Shown here: one piece after another, positions 36,701 through 48,735 of the stretch | Position numbering within the stretch: the stretch's first letter is position 1 | Layout of the letters: every line of letters begins with the position of its first letter | Assembly (NCBI RefSeq): GCF_021730395.1 | Contig: NC_069369.1 | Span: forward strand, 64,383,501-64,447,500 | Direction of reading: 5' to 3' | Length of the DNA stretch: 64,000 nucleotides | DNA from: Mercenaria mercenaria | Taxonomy: Eukaryota > Mollusca > Bivalvia > Venerida > Veneridae | Program-made: the position numbers and the translations under genes | Notes under the pieces: generated by a model | Seen by the model: the letters and a program-made list of their open reading frames with translations, nothing else | What the model was told of the DNA's origin: nothing | The model's database searches: none

Positions 36701-39700
36701 TTCCCTAGGTAAAAACAACACTGCTCATATTTGTACTAATGTGCAAGACGTTGCGGTTTCGGACAAGTTATGTGGACGCTTATTAGGTGCAAGGAAAGAG
36801 CGAAAATCCGAAGTTAGACGCTCTGTGCACGTGCCGGAAGGACACATTTTTTAATTCAATAGTATATATCTCATTCGGTGTATCGTATGTTATCGTAGAT
36901 GTCTCGATCCCGATCGATTCCCTTTAAGAAGAAAGTTGGATAAAATACATGTAAATGCTAAGGTTAAAGAGTATGAGAAAAAGTATAAGAAGAATGTAGG
37001 ATAAATAATATGTAAATGTTAAGATTTTAGAATATTAGAAGAAGGTAGGATAAATACATGTAAATGCTAAGGTCAGAGAGGATGAGAAGAAAGTAGTATA
37101 AAATACATGTAAATGCTAATGTTAGAGAAAATGAGAAGAAAGTAGGATAAAATACATGTAGGATAAAGTTGAGAAGTATGTGCTGATGCATCATCAGCTT
37201 CTGTGACTGAGGTACAATCTTTTTCCTTAAGATTGACTATAATCAATAACCGTTCTTGCGGACTGCAGATTTATTTATAATATATGTTATAACATTAGAA
37301 CACTACAGTTTGGATTAAATATATCAGCTTTGAAAGCAAATTTTAGATTAGAAAATGTTGATTTGAAACCCTAAAATCCCTATGAAGGTCGAAAAGCAGT
37401 TTAGATACTGCTGCAAAATAAGTACAATGTATTTGTATAATTGTAAACAATCGGTGTCTATATTGCCAACGCTGATTACACTTAAGCATATTACGGATAA
37501 TCAAAAATTGCGTGACACAACTTTGGAAGTCTAATAGAAAAAAAACAACTGCTTTTTCGAGCTTCATAGGGATTTTAACTAATAAGTGACGGATATTTTC
37601 AGTCGTATTGCACCAAAATATAGCTAAATCTAACGAATTTATTATATTTTCAGGTCAAACAAGCTGGTGTATATAGAAACTGTACACGAACACGCAAAGA
37701 GATGCTTCTACTCAAACTCAGCATTGCTTTTGTTTGTATGTATAGGGCCTCTTGAGCCTATTGATTAAACTACCTCATGTTATTGCTAATGAAGTTCCTA
37801 GTTGAATGCGGATTTGAAAATATGAGCAAATTGTCATTATCATTTATTTCAACTCGCCTTTCTTCTGTTTAATTCTTATACCATGCGTTACAGCTTATGG
37901 AATTAGAGACTTATATGCAAACCTGAGTGTATTTGTCACTCGGATTTTATTTATCAAAAGGAAAAAAAACATCCGTACTTAATTTCTTTAAGGGATGGTC
38001 AATGCATATCATATGATGTCACTTGAAAACGTAACTTTCCTGTCTAATTGTTTTACAATTATCACATAACAAGTTAAAATATGCGGAACGAAACAACTAC
38101 ACTATATTTAGTACATAGTCTGGCATGCCTGCTTTAGCTCGACTATATGAAGGATAGTTTGAGCTATGTTACTCGCCCTTTCGTCGGCGTCGGCATCGGC
38201 ATCGGCGTTACACCTTGGTTAAAGTTTTTCATGCAAGTTTGTATTGCTGTAATTTAAAGGCATATAGCTTTGAAATTTCTTTTTTTCTTTTTCTAGGTCA
38301 ATAACCAACTTCACTAGGTCAGGTCCCATTACTGTGACATGTACTTTGGCCAAATTATGCCCACTTTGGACACAGAAAGTCCTGGTTAAAGTTTTACATT
38401 CAAGTTACTATCTCCAAATCTAATATAGATATTGAAATATTGAATTGAAACTTCATATGTGACTTTGGGGTTGTAAAACTAGGTGATGGCATCAAGTCCC
38501 ATAACTCTTACATGCATTTTGGGCAAACTATGCCCACTTTTGGACTTAGAATATCTTGGCTAAAGTTTTGCATGTAAATACGTATAGCTGTTATTTAAAA
38601 GCATATAGCTTTGAAACTTAGTTTTACCTTTTCTCTGTCAATACTCAACCTCACAGGATCAAGTCGCATAAGTCTGACATGTATTCTGGGTAAATTATGC
38701 CCCCTTTTGGACTAAAAAAAATCCTGGTTAATGTTTTGCATGCAAGTTACTACCTCCAAAACGAATGTAGTTTTTATTTGAAATTTCACATGTGTCTTTA
38801 GGGTTATACACTAGATGATAACATCATGTCCAGTAACTTTTAGTTTGGCCAAAATATGTCCCCTTTTGGACTTATAACAATTTCCCGGTAAAGTTTTGCA
38901 TGCATGTTACTATGTCAAAAACTACTGATAATACCGGAAAATACTGAAATTATTGAATTGAAACTTCACAACTTCTCACGTTTCTTCGGGTTTATAAAAC
39001 TAGGTCATGCCATCAGGTCCCATAACTCTGACATGTATTTTGCAAACATTTTTCCCATTTTGAACCTAAAAATCATCTGGTTAAAGCTTTGCAAGTTACT
39101 ATCTCCAAAACTTATGCAGATACTGGATTGAAACTCTATAGATATTTTAACGTTTAGGGTATATTCCTGCTTCTAGGACAACAGTTCGAATATTCGAGTA
39201 TTGGCTGTCTTTGGCTGTTATTCTTTCTATCAATTCACAAAGATAATTAATTTGTATATGGTGTAGATAATTCAGTCTTGCTGCAAACTATGCTATTTTT
39301 GATACTACTTGGCCCAGATTACCAACACCTTGGAAAAATGGACATGATTTCCTGGAAATATGTTTAGCGTCAGGGGTTATCTCACTTGAACAAAACATAG
39401 GATCTTAATACAAATTATGTTCAAACGAGTGCCTTTAATTCCACCATTTTATCAATACAATGAAAATTCATAGCAGTATCCTCATATATGTTCATCTGGT
39501 ATTTGAATCAGAGCCTGTGCACTTATATTCACAATGAAAAGTTTTGTTGATAAAAACGTTATTTTTCAGCGGCATTCGTAATTTCATGGACACCCTACAC
39601 TATCGTTTCATTTTACGTGGCTTATGCTAGACCAGAACATCTTGACCCTTTGCTCTCGAGAAGCGCCGCTCTCGTCGCTAAATCCCAGGTTTTGTGGAAT

Positions 39701-40504
39701 CCAGTTCTATACATAATCATTGTTGACGGTTTTAGGAGAAAGATCTTTGACATGCTTCCCTGCAAAAAACGAAATCGAGCGGCGACAACTTTAACAACAA
39801 TTGCTTTTAACAATCTGGATGAATATACGGGTAGAAATGTACAGACACTGGCATTACGACAGGAAAATCATAAGATTTCTACAACACTGAGGAAGCCTAC
39901 TGATTTATCAATAAACCAGAATCAACATATGAAAATATCAGATTCATCGAAAAGTGCAGAAAATATTCATGACATTCGAAACGTTTCTTTTACCGCAGAA
40001 AAGGTCAAAGAAAACATCAGCATGACAGATGGGCAAGTAAAGAACCCACGTGTTCAGGAAATTGCTACGAACAAGACAGAAAATATACAAATTGTTGCCG
40101 CTGAGGCGTCTAGTATACCATATGAAGAAGGAACGTCAAATATACCTAAAACTGCGAAAGATAAAACGGTAGCACTAGATTCTGCAAAAGGAAATCTAAA
40201 TACGTTTGAAAGTTCGAAAGGGACATTAAATGAACATGTGTCTAATAATTGGGAAGGCATATCACAGAAATACGATGTAATGGAAGTGCCATCAAATATA
40301 ACTCTCGTAAAAGGCGCATCCATGAAGAGTGTAAGTGACAGAAAGAATACTAATTGCTGTGATCCAGATAAACGTCTTACGAAAGAAATTGTAAATGACC
40401 ATAAAGTTGGTATTTTGCCACCATTGAAGTCACCTGTCAATCGTACAGCCATCGTTAACGTAATAACCGAGGACAAGGACCTGATACCCATTGTCAGTCT
40501 GTGA
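33747..40504 (+). CDS. Opsin-family receptor 2
   Basis: This opsin of 554 residues is predicted to sit in the membrane and bind retinal. Exons are 33747-34394, 37654-37735 and 39570-40504, with GT-AG introns in phases 0 and 1. Seen directly: N-terminal sequons NTS and NAT, seven hydrophobic segments, C99 and C176 for the usual disulfide, glutamates at the rhodopsin-113 and -181 sites (E102, E170), SRF (123-125) instead of (E/D)RY, SWTPY in helix 6, K281 in VAKS for the Schiff base, NPVLY (287-291) and a possible palmitoylated C308. The tail after helix 7 is unusually long, about 260 residues, hydrophilic and Ser/Thr/Lys/Asn-rich. Exon 2 is 15 nt shorter than in opsin 3, trimming cytoplasmic loop 3. 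An AATAAA lies 437 bp after the stop codon. The opsin class is not settled by eye. Confidence 0.94.
35656..36134. mobile_element. 479-bp TTAA-flanked element inside the intron 1 array
   Basis: TTAA stands on both sides (35652-35655, 36135-36138); the ends begin GGTCACACACC and finish GTTAGGCC. Diverged relatives lie near 29650-29930 and 41840-42350 (shared CGCGACTAGACCAGAT and CCAAAATGTCAAAGATACA). It is absent from the opsin 3 array. No reading frame. Confidence 0.72.
36535..36925. other. Non-repeat insert in the intron 1 array
   Basis: It contains two direct copies of a roughly 50-bp segment (ATATCTCATTCGGT...GATTCCC at about 36660 and 36868). No family is recognised, and no counterpart is seen in opsin 3. 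Confidence 0.55.
38133..39212. mobile_element. Dispersed DNA element in opsin 2 intron 2
   Basis: It starts TTAGCTCGACTATATGAAGG with a GTCGGCGTCGGCATCGGC tract and ends CGAATATTCGAGTATTGGC. The interior repeats CTTTGGTTAAAG-like and CATGCAAGTTACTA words several times. Opsin 3 carries the corresponding copy at 46103-46762, so the insertion is older than the gene duplication. No transposase. Confidence 0.75.
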
Positions 40505-40940
40505 AAAAGTAAACGTAACAGATAAGAAAATCAAACATTTCTGGGGACGCTCAGTCAGTACGCCTAAAATATTATTAACTTAAGCATTTCTAAGTATCAC
40601 AGTTCGAGCAATTCGATAGAGTTGAAACACGATATCTCGAACTCATTTACTTCACATTCGGTTTTCAAGCCCTGTCCCAAAAACACGTGCACAAAATATC
40701 ATTTTACGTCGAATTTTGGTTATCTCAAAGTAAAACCTTAGATCCCGTGAAATTTGAGATACCGAGATTCAACTATATTTTATTTTTACGTGCTATTTAA
40801 AAAATGTACAATGTTTACTTATCTTTATTAAATTTAGTCAACTAGCCAGTGTGTAGATGAATTAAGGCTTTACCATTACATTGCAAGCGCTAAATGCATT
40901 TTGAATGTCTTGAAACACAGATGTCACATTCACAAATGTT

Positions 40941-40946
40941 AATAAA
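40941..40946 (+). promoter_or_regulatory. Candidate polyadenylation signal of opsin 2
   Basis: AATAAA follows CACAAATGTT. The aligned place after opsin 3 reads AATTAA (near 48412), so the signal is not conserved between the duplicates. Confidence 0.4.
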
Positions 40947-43282
40947 CTTTAATTATTTAACGGACACTGTTAATTTGTCATTTAAATTTCTACGTACAGT
41001 TGACAAGTCTAGGAAAAGGAAATGGTACACTGATTACTTAAGAGTCAGATAATTGTTTTGATCGAAAGTTTCAGAAGACGAATCCTTTGGGTATCGGACT
41101 AAAGGTTAATTAAGTCACGCCAATTTTAGACAGGAAACAACATCAGATCAATGACATGAAGTGTCCCATTCATTAGGTATAGTGCCTAAAATTTTAAATT
41201 ATGAAATACTTAAAAATCTACGTCGAGTGTTTATTAATAACATTTAAGACAGAGTTTAATATTAAAGTCCTGATTTGATCAGTTTAAGTATGTTGTTTAA
41301 ATACATATAAGAACTTGTTTTATTTCAGTGCAGTACCACATGCAAAAAGGCAAAAAGTTCTACCTATCAAGCAATAGATATTCCATGCCCAGTTGTGAAA
41401 TATTTGTCAAATGAATTATTTTTGTACGAGTTCAGAGATGCATTAACTCAAACAGAATAAATGTAGACCTGTTGTCAAAGCTGAAATTTAGATATTGTGT
41501 TATATATACCATATCACATACAATATATACATAACTCCTAGAATTTTTTCTTGAAATTTGATATTTGAATAAAATGAGTTATCACCAAGTTTTGAACGAT
41601 ACAGTTAGTTCATTGGTCTTTTTAGCGGTGTCGTACAGGTGCACAGATACGTATCAGGTTGAATTACTAACTGTGTCATTGATTGACCTTTAGTACTATA
41701 TTAACTTTCATTGGAATACCATGAAATAAACGCTTGTTGAAGTACAGAAGAATGTTCTCTAGTTAGAGAGCACTATACAAGTAAATAATCTACATCAACT
41801 GGTTCGTTTCGTAATTGCTATATACCATATATCAGCTAACTAAAAGTAGGACTAATAGTAATAAGAAATGACTTCACATATCAAAAATGCTTAACACGCT
41901 AAGATTCATCAAAACTAAGTAATCCCTATATATCCTTTATAATATAAACGATGTTCACAGAGCTGAAACGCATAGATAGATCTTCTTCAGAGTATAAACC
42001 TTTACCTTACTTTGAAGAAACATAAAATAAAGAGAAAAGCTGTGGTAACGTATCATATAAGATAGATTTTCCCTGCCATATTTACACACTGCTGTGACTT
42101 GGTAATATTACTGATAGCAAAAATGAGTTTTACTTCATCAGCTACATTTTGTCTCATATTTTCTACCAAAATGTCAAAGATACAAAAATACATCACCATT
42201 AAAGTTTGAACAAACACTAGCCTTAATTAAGACCTCTATGACCACCCCAGGTGAAGAATTAATGTTCAATAACCTGTCTGCAAATACGCGACTAGACCAG
42301 ATTGCTCCCGCATTTGGTACTTTAGTACCTTTAGGCCTATTTTAGTACTCTGGCAATTTCCTATATATTGCTAATAAAACTATTTTGTTGTGTAAGCTCT
42401 AAGGATGAAACATGGCACATTAGAAAGTCATAATTGCCTAGATAAAATAATTACCTGTCATAATGCAAAGAAACTCTGACGTTTCAGGATAGGATAAAAT
42501 TTGACGAAAGTTCACAGGGTCTATACTATGTAACACGAGAATGGTAAGAAAGCGACTAAAGTACCGGCTCGATGTCGATAAAATTAATGTCACGGTTTTG
42601 TACTTTTAGTTGCGACGGCTGACGACGATTTTATTAATTCGCCAGTTAGTTTAATGATATTGTTTGGAAGGAATGAAAAATGGTCATTAATTAGATCTAA
42701 ATATCACAATCATATCTGGTACTGTCGTCTTTGAATAAAACCTGATTTTATTTCACTATAACGTGTTTAGATACAGATATGCACATTCGCAAATAATTCA
42801 AAATAACATTTTTGTCCAGAAATGAATTTTGTCATATTGTGTCAGTTGAGTAGATGATCCTATTTTACATGTCTAAGTTGTAGGCCGAGAGCGTACCAGT
42901 TTCTGAACAGGATCTTTGAGGTTTATGGGGTATGGGGTAGTCTGCGTTCAATGGCTCAAACAATGATAAAAACAAAAACAGCGATGAGAAAAATGGAAAA
43001 CGAAAACGCTGATAAAAAAGCATTAAGACTGTTGAGGCTCTAAATAAGCATCAAATTTATGTGTTTCATAAGCAATGAATTTATGCATTTCAGAAGTATG
43101 ATTTCAAAGTGGACACGATGTTTTGTTTCTCATTTGTTTTTCTTTCATAGATGCATGTTCAACATTATAGTATAATACCATTAACATTAAAGGGATTTAC
43201 CCAAACATTTAGGTGAAAAATAATTTCTCCTTAAAGTTCATGAAAAGTGAGTAGTCTGAAAGTGACTGGTGTTACAAACTTA

Positions 43283-43450
43283 GAAAAAATAAACTACATT
43301 ACATGAGTTACATAATATTTGACTACCGGTTTCGTTTATTACTAATCAGGGCAAATAATACTATATAATAATAATTGTATTATTTGCCCTGATAAGTAAT
43401 AAACGAAACCGGTAGGCAAATATTATGTAACTCATGTTGTTTATTTTTTC
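43283..43450. mobile_element. Near-perfect palindrome upstream of opsin 3
   Basis: The arms GACTACCGGTTTCGTTTATTAC and GTAATAAACGAAACCGGTAGG pair, continuing outward through ACATGAGTTACATAATATTT and inward through CAGGGCAAATAATA, around a loop of about 15 bases. I saw no counterpart in unit A, so it is probably a recent hairpin MITE. Confidence 0.8.
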
Positions 43451-44153
43451 TTCATAATTTACTTGATCCGGTACAGACATTTTGCATTTACATGTATATA
43501 TATTCATTGCTTTAGAACAACTACATAGTAAAAATAACATTTGAAAGTCAGTGTTGAAACAGCCTTGTAAGATTTCATTTGTAAAGGGTAAAGGAAAGTA
43601 GTTTCAAAGAGAGAGAATTCCACATTTTACATAATATCAGGTTAATATAAATATGCATAATTGTTTGACATGTGGTAGAAACGACAAACCAGACGCTCTG
43701 TGCATTTAAAGAAACAAATGAAAATTATTCCACCGCTTCTTCGGCGACCAATGGTCCGAGCCTCGGTTTGAACAATGTTTATAGACACAGAATACAACAA
43801 AATGTTGTTTTCTTACACACAAACATTTCTTAAAATACTTCAACACACCTTTTATTGATTTGACGATAAGATAGCTATTGTTAGTGTATAGTCACGCACC
43901 TTTCACGTGACCGATACGTCATTCCATATTTAAAAGGAAACTTTTCTTACAACATTATTATCTATTTCGTGCTGACATTATTTCAGAAATATCGGTCAGA
44001 ACGACATGACAGTGCTACATTTGAAAGAAATAACAGAAAAATACCTATGAAATTGGTGTTGATAACACATTCAAACTAAAACAAATGATGTGATTATGGA
44101 CTGAAAAAAAGAAAACAGTGGAGGAACGGCTTACAAGTTCAAATACACTAAAT

Positions 44154-47100
44154 ATGAGTAAGCCCGGATTAAAAGTATCTGGCTTTGCCAGTACGACTGC
44201 AATGTTTACTCCTAGATGGATAGAAATTTTATCAGCAAGTTGGTTGTGCTTTATTCTTGTTGGAGGAACTTTGCTAAATGGAGGGACACTATTCATATTT
44301 ATGAAGAACAAGCACCTTGTCACAACAAATAACGTGTACGTTATTGCATTAATAATCAACAATTTATTGATATGTATTCTAGCGACTGGAATGCCAATCG
44401 TAGCTGAGATCGGCGGTCACTGGTTACAGCTGATGAGTATGAAGTCTTGCATTTTCGAAGCATTCATAGTATATTTATTCGGATTAGCGTCAATGTTTGT
44501 GTTGGTTGCTATAGCAGTTTCTCGATTCATCGCCATCACTCGGCCATTTCTTGCTGCGAGAATAAGCAAAATACAAGCTGTTTTTGCAGTGTGCATTTGT
44601 GAATTGTTTGCGCTTTGTTTCGCCGTGGCACCGCTGTTAGGTTGGGGATCATACGGACTCGAGGCACATGGCACATCATGTGGCTTGGACTGGAGGGACC
44701 GAAGTGACGGGTTCTTATCATATTTGATCGTCATTACGGCAGTCTGCTTTATCATTCCCATGGCGACAATGATGTTTAGCTACATCGTGATTTACAAAAC
44801 TGTAAGTATTGACATTTTAATTACCACATTCGTTACATGATGGACACAATTCATGGGTTTCGTGTTTTTTGATATGGAAAGAAATCGAACATATCGTTAG
44901 ATAAAATGTGCCATTTAGTTCGATTTAGAATGTAAAATGAATGTAAATATTAACTTTGTACAATTGATTATTATTATATCTTGTTTCCCTGCCGAAACAA
45001 ATAATTAAGATCCAAACAATGCAGGTATAAGAAAACAGAATAATATATATGTAAATGCTCAAGTTAGACAGTATGAGAAAAATAGGATAATGTACATGTA
45101 AATGCTCAGGTAAGAATGCTCGAGAAAAACAGGGTAATATGCAAGTAAATGCTCAGGTAAGCGAGTACGAGAAAAACAGAATGATATACATGTAAATGAT
45201 AAGGTAAGAGAGTCTGAGAAAAACAGACTGATATACATGTTAATGCTAAGGTTAGAGAGTATAATAGGAAAGTAGGATACAATACATGTAAATGCTAAGG
45301 TTAGGGAGTATGATAAAAAAGTAGGATAAAATACATATAAATTCTAATGTTATAGGGTATGAGAAGAAAGTAGGATAAATACATGTAAATGCTAATGTTA
45401 GAGAGTATGAGAAGAAAGTCGGATAAAATGCATGTAAATGCTAATGTTAGAGAGTATGAGAAGAAAGTAGGATAAAATACATGTAGGATAAAACTGTTTA
45501 TCTCGAGCTTCATATGGATTTTATCTAAATGACAGACTAAGTGACAGAGATATTCAGTCGTAATGCACCAAAATATAGCTAAATCTAACAAATTTGTTAT
45601 ATTTTCAGGTCAAACAAGCTGGCGAAAATTCCTTTATGATGCACAGACACTCCATACAAACACGCAAAGAGATGCTTCTACTTAAACTCAGCATTGCTTT
45701 TGTTTGTATGTATCAAACATCTTGAGCCTACTGTTTAAACTACCTCATGTTATTCCCCATGAATTTTCTAGCTAAATGCGGATTTGAAAACTAGAAAATG
45801 GTCATTATTATTAAAGTCAGTCTGTCTTTCAGCTGTTTAATTCTAATACTATACCTTTGAGCTTATGGAATTGACGACTTTTATGCAAACCTGAGTCTAT
45901 TTGTCACTCAAACTTTATTCATTTAAAAGAACATTCGTACTTACATAACCTTAAAAGATGGTCAAGGCATATCAAGAGCTATATGATGTCACTTGAAAAC
46001 ATAGCTGTCTGATTGTTTTACAATTATTACACAGCATGTTAAAATTTGTGGAACAAAACGACTGCAGTTTTTTTTATAAAGTATATATATTGTACATATT
46101 CTTTAGCTCGACTATTCTAAGAATAGTCGCAGCTATTGTATTCACATTGACCTCGGCGTCGGCGTCATACCTTGGTTAAAGTTTTGCATGCAAGTTACTA
46201 TTTCCAAAACTAATGCAGATATTGATTTGAAACTTCCAATGTGTCTTTGGGATTATAGACTAGGTAATAGCATCAAGAGACATTACTCTGACATGCCTTT
46301 TCGAAAACTTATGCCCACTTTTGGACTAACAAAATCCTGGTTAATGTTTTGCATATAAGTAGATATAGCTATTATTTAAAGGCATATAGCTTTGAAACCT
46401 ATTTTTTTTCATTTTCTAGGTCAATACTCTGACATGTATTTGGACAAATTATGTCCCATTTAGGACTAAGAAAATCCTAGTAAAGTTTTACATGCAAGTT
46501 ACTATCTCAAAACTTAATGCGAATATTGAATTGAAACTTCACACCTGTCTTTGAGTTTATAAAACTAGGTCATACCATCAGGTCCCATAACTGACACATA
46601 CTTTGCAAAATTATGTTGTTAAAGTTAAACATGTAAGTCTCCAAAACTACTGCAGATATTGGATTGAAACTCAATACACATTTTAACATTTAGGGTAATA
46701 TTCCTGATTCTGGGAAAACTATTCGAATAGTCGAGTATTGGCTGTCTTATGGACAGCTCGTGCAATTCTTTCTGTCTATTCATAAAAATAGTAAATTTGT
46801 GTATGGCGTAGTCATTTTAGTCTTGCTGCAAGCTATGTATTTTTTTACCATTAGTTTACCAATGCCCTTTGAAAAAATGAACATAATTTCCCAGAAATAT
46901 GTTTAGCGTCAGGGGTTATCTCACATGAACAAAACATAGGATCTTAATACAGATTATGTTCATACGAGTGTATTTAACTCCATCGTTTTTTCCCCAATTA
47001 TTCAAAATTCACAGCAGTATGCTCATATACGTTCCTTTGGTATTTGGATCAGAGTCTGTAGGCTTATATTCACAATGAAAAGTTTTGTTAATAAAAAGGT

Positions 47101-47952
47101 TGTTATTTTTCAGCGGCATTCTTAATTTCATGGACACCCTACACTATCGTTTCATTTTACATAGCTTATGCTAGACCAGATCATCTTGACCCTTTGCTCT
47201 CGAGAAGCGCCGCTCTCGTCGCTAAATCCCAGGTTTTGTGGAATCCAGTTCTATACATAATCATTGTTGACGGTTTTAGGAGAAAGATCTTTGACATGCT
47301 TCCCTGCAAAAAAAGAAACGAACCCACAACTCTAGCAACAATTGCTCTTAACAATCTGGTTGAATATACGGATAGAAATGAACAGACATCGGCATTAAGA
47401 CAGAAAAATCATAAGATAAACCAAAATAAACATATAAATACCACAGAAAAGGTAAAAGAAAACATCAGCATGGCAGAAGGGCAAGTAAAGAACCCGCGTA
47501 TTCAGGAAATGGCTACGAGCAAGACAGAAAACATACAAAATGTTGCCACTGAGGCATCTTGTATACCATATGAAGAAGGATTGTCAAATATACCTAAAAC
47601 TGCGAGAGATAAGACGGTACCACTAGATTCTGTAGAAGGAAAATCAAAGACGTTCGAAAGTTTGAAAGGGACATCAAATGAACATATGCCTTATAACGCG
47701 GAAGGCATCTCGCCATATGCATTGAAAGGGACATCAAATATAACTTTCGTAAAAAGCACATCCATGAAGAATGTACGAGAGAAAAAGAATAATATTTGCT
47801 GCAATCCAGATCAACTTATTACAAAAGAAATCAGAATTGACCATAAAACTACCGTTGGTAGTTCGTCACCATTGCATTCACCTGTCAATCGTACAGCCAT
47901 CGTTAACTTGATATCTGAGGACACGGACCTCATACCCATTGACAGTCTGTGA
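44154..47952 (+). CDS. Opsin-family receptor 3
   Basis: The close tandem paralogue of opsin 2, 527 residues. Exons are 44154-44801, 45609-45705 and 47114-47952, with the same GT-AG introns and phases. ATG at 44154 aligns with the opsin 2 start; an upstream GTG in frame is not needed. It keeps C99 and C176, E102 and E170, SRF (123-125), K286 in VAKS and NPVLY (292-296). Differences from opsin 2: both N-terminal glycosylation sequons are gone (MSKPGLKVSGFASTTAM), exon 2 has five extra codons (ENSFMMHRHS region) in cytoplasmic loop 3, and the long hydrophilic tail lacks about 30 residues near its start. Helices and loops 1-2 are almost unchanged, while the tail diverges more, which suggests purifying selection on the core. 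The opsin class is not settled by eye. Confidence 0.94.
45020..45490 (+). repeat. Minisatellite in opsin 3 intron 1
   Basis: About ten imperfect copies of the same roughly 46-bp unit seen in opsin 2 intron 1 (GAGAAGAAAGTAGGATAAAA, ACATGTAAATGCTAA). It has no inserted element. Confidence 0.9.
46103..46762. mobile_element. Dispersed DNA element in opsin 3 intron 2
   Basis: It begins TTAGCTCGACTATTCTAAGA and ends CGAATAGTCGAGTATTGGC then GGACAGCTCG. It is the shorter counterpart of 38133-39212 in unit A and lacks several internal segments found there. Confidence 0.75.
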
Positions 47953-48735
47953 AAAAGTTAACGTAAAAGATATGAAAATCAAACATTTATACTGAAGCTC
48001 CGTTAGTATGCCTAAAATATTACAAACTCAAGTTTTTAAGTATCACAGTTCCGGCAATTCGATAGAGTTGAAACACGATATCCCGAACTCATTTACCTCA
48101 AATTTCCGGTTATATCGAAGACATATTCAAGCCCTGTCCCTATAACATGTGCACAAAATATCATTTGGAGTCGGAATTTGGTTATCTCATAGTAAAACGC
48201 TAGATCCCTTAGAATTCGAGATACCGAGATTCAACCGTATTTTATTTTTTACGTGCTATTAAAAATGTACAATGTTTACTTATCTTTTTTAAATTCAGTC
48301 AACTAGCCCGTGGGTAGATGATTAAAGGCTTTACCATTATATTGCAGGCGCTAAATGCATTTTGAATGTCTTTAAACACAGATGTCACATTCACAAATGT
48401 TAATTAACGTTATTTTTTGAACGATCAATTTTAATATTTTATTTAGATTTCTACATACATTTCAAAAGTGTAGGAAAAGGAGCCGGATGATTGCTTTGAT
48501 CGAAAGTATCAGAAGACGAATCCTTTGATGTATCTGACTAAAGGTTAATTAAGTCACACCAATTTTAGACAAAAAAGAATGGACCAATAACAAGAAGAGT
48601 CCCATTCATTAGAGATAGTACCTGAATTTTCAAATTATGAAATATTTAAAACACTAAGGACGAGTGTTTATTTATAACATTTAAGACAGTATAATACTTA
48701 AGTCCTGATTTGATCATCTTAAGTATGTTGTTTAA

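Larger units (their letters stand above)
34733..37165 (+). repeat. Minisatellite in opsin 2 intron 1, interrupted
   Basis: An imperfect roughly 46-bp unit, built around AGAGTATGAGAAGAAAGTAGGATAAAATACATGTAAATGCTCAGGTT, recurs dozens of times. It is interrupted by the element at 35656-36134 and by non-repeat sequence near 36535-36925. Opsin 3 has a much shorter version at the same place (45020-45490), so the array has expanded in this copy or shrunk in the other. Confidence 0.92.
29590..41740 (+). repeat. Segmental duplication unit A (contains opsin 2)
   Basis: The upstream flank, all exons, both introns and the 3' flank of opsin 2 match unit B (41806-50145) in order. Start landmarks are TTCGTAATTGC and CGTTTCAGGATA; end landmarks are AGCGGTGTCGTACAGGTGCA and TGTGTCATTGATTGA. 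Unit A is about 12 kb, against 8.3 kb for B. The difference comes from a SINE, MITEs and a longer intron 1 array in A, partly offset by a 1-kb insertion in B. Confidence 0.85.

Noticed and set aside
40054-40491. 145-codon minus-strand frame within opsin 2 exon 3
   Set aside because: It is the antisense shadow of the coding exon; similar shadows occur in exon 1 of all three opsins.
44118-44153. Upstream start for opsin 3 giving MEERLTSSN...
   Set aside because: The codon is GTG, and the opsin 2 start aligns with ATG at 44154.
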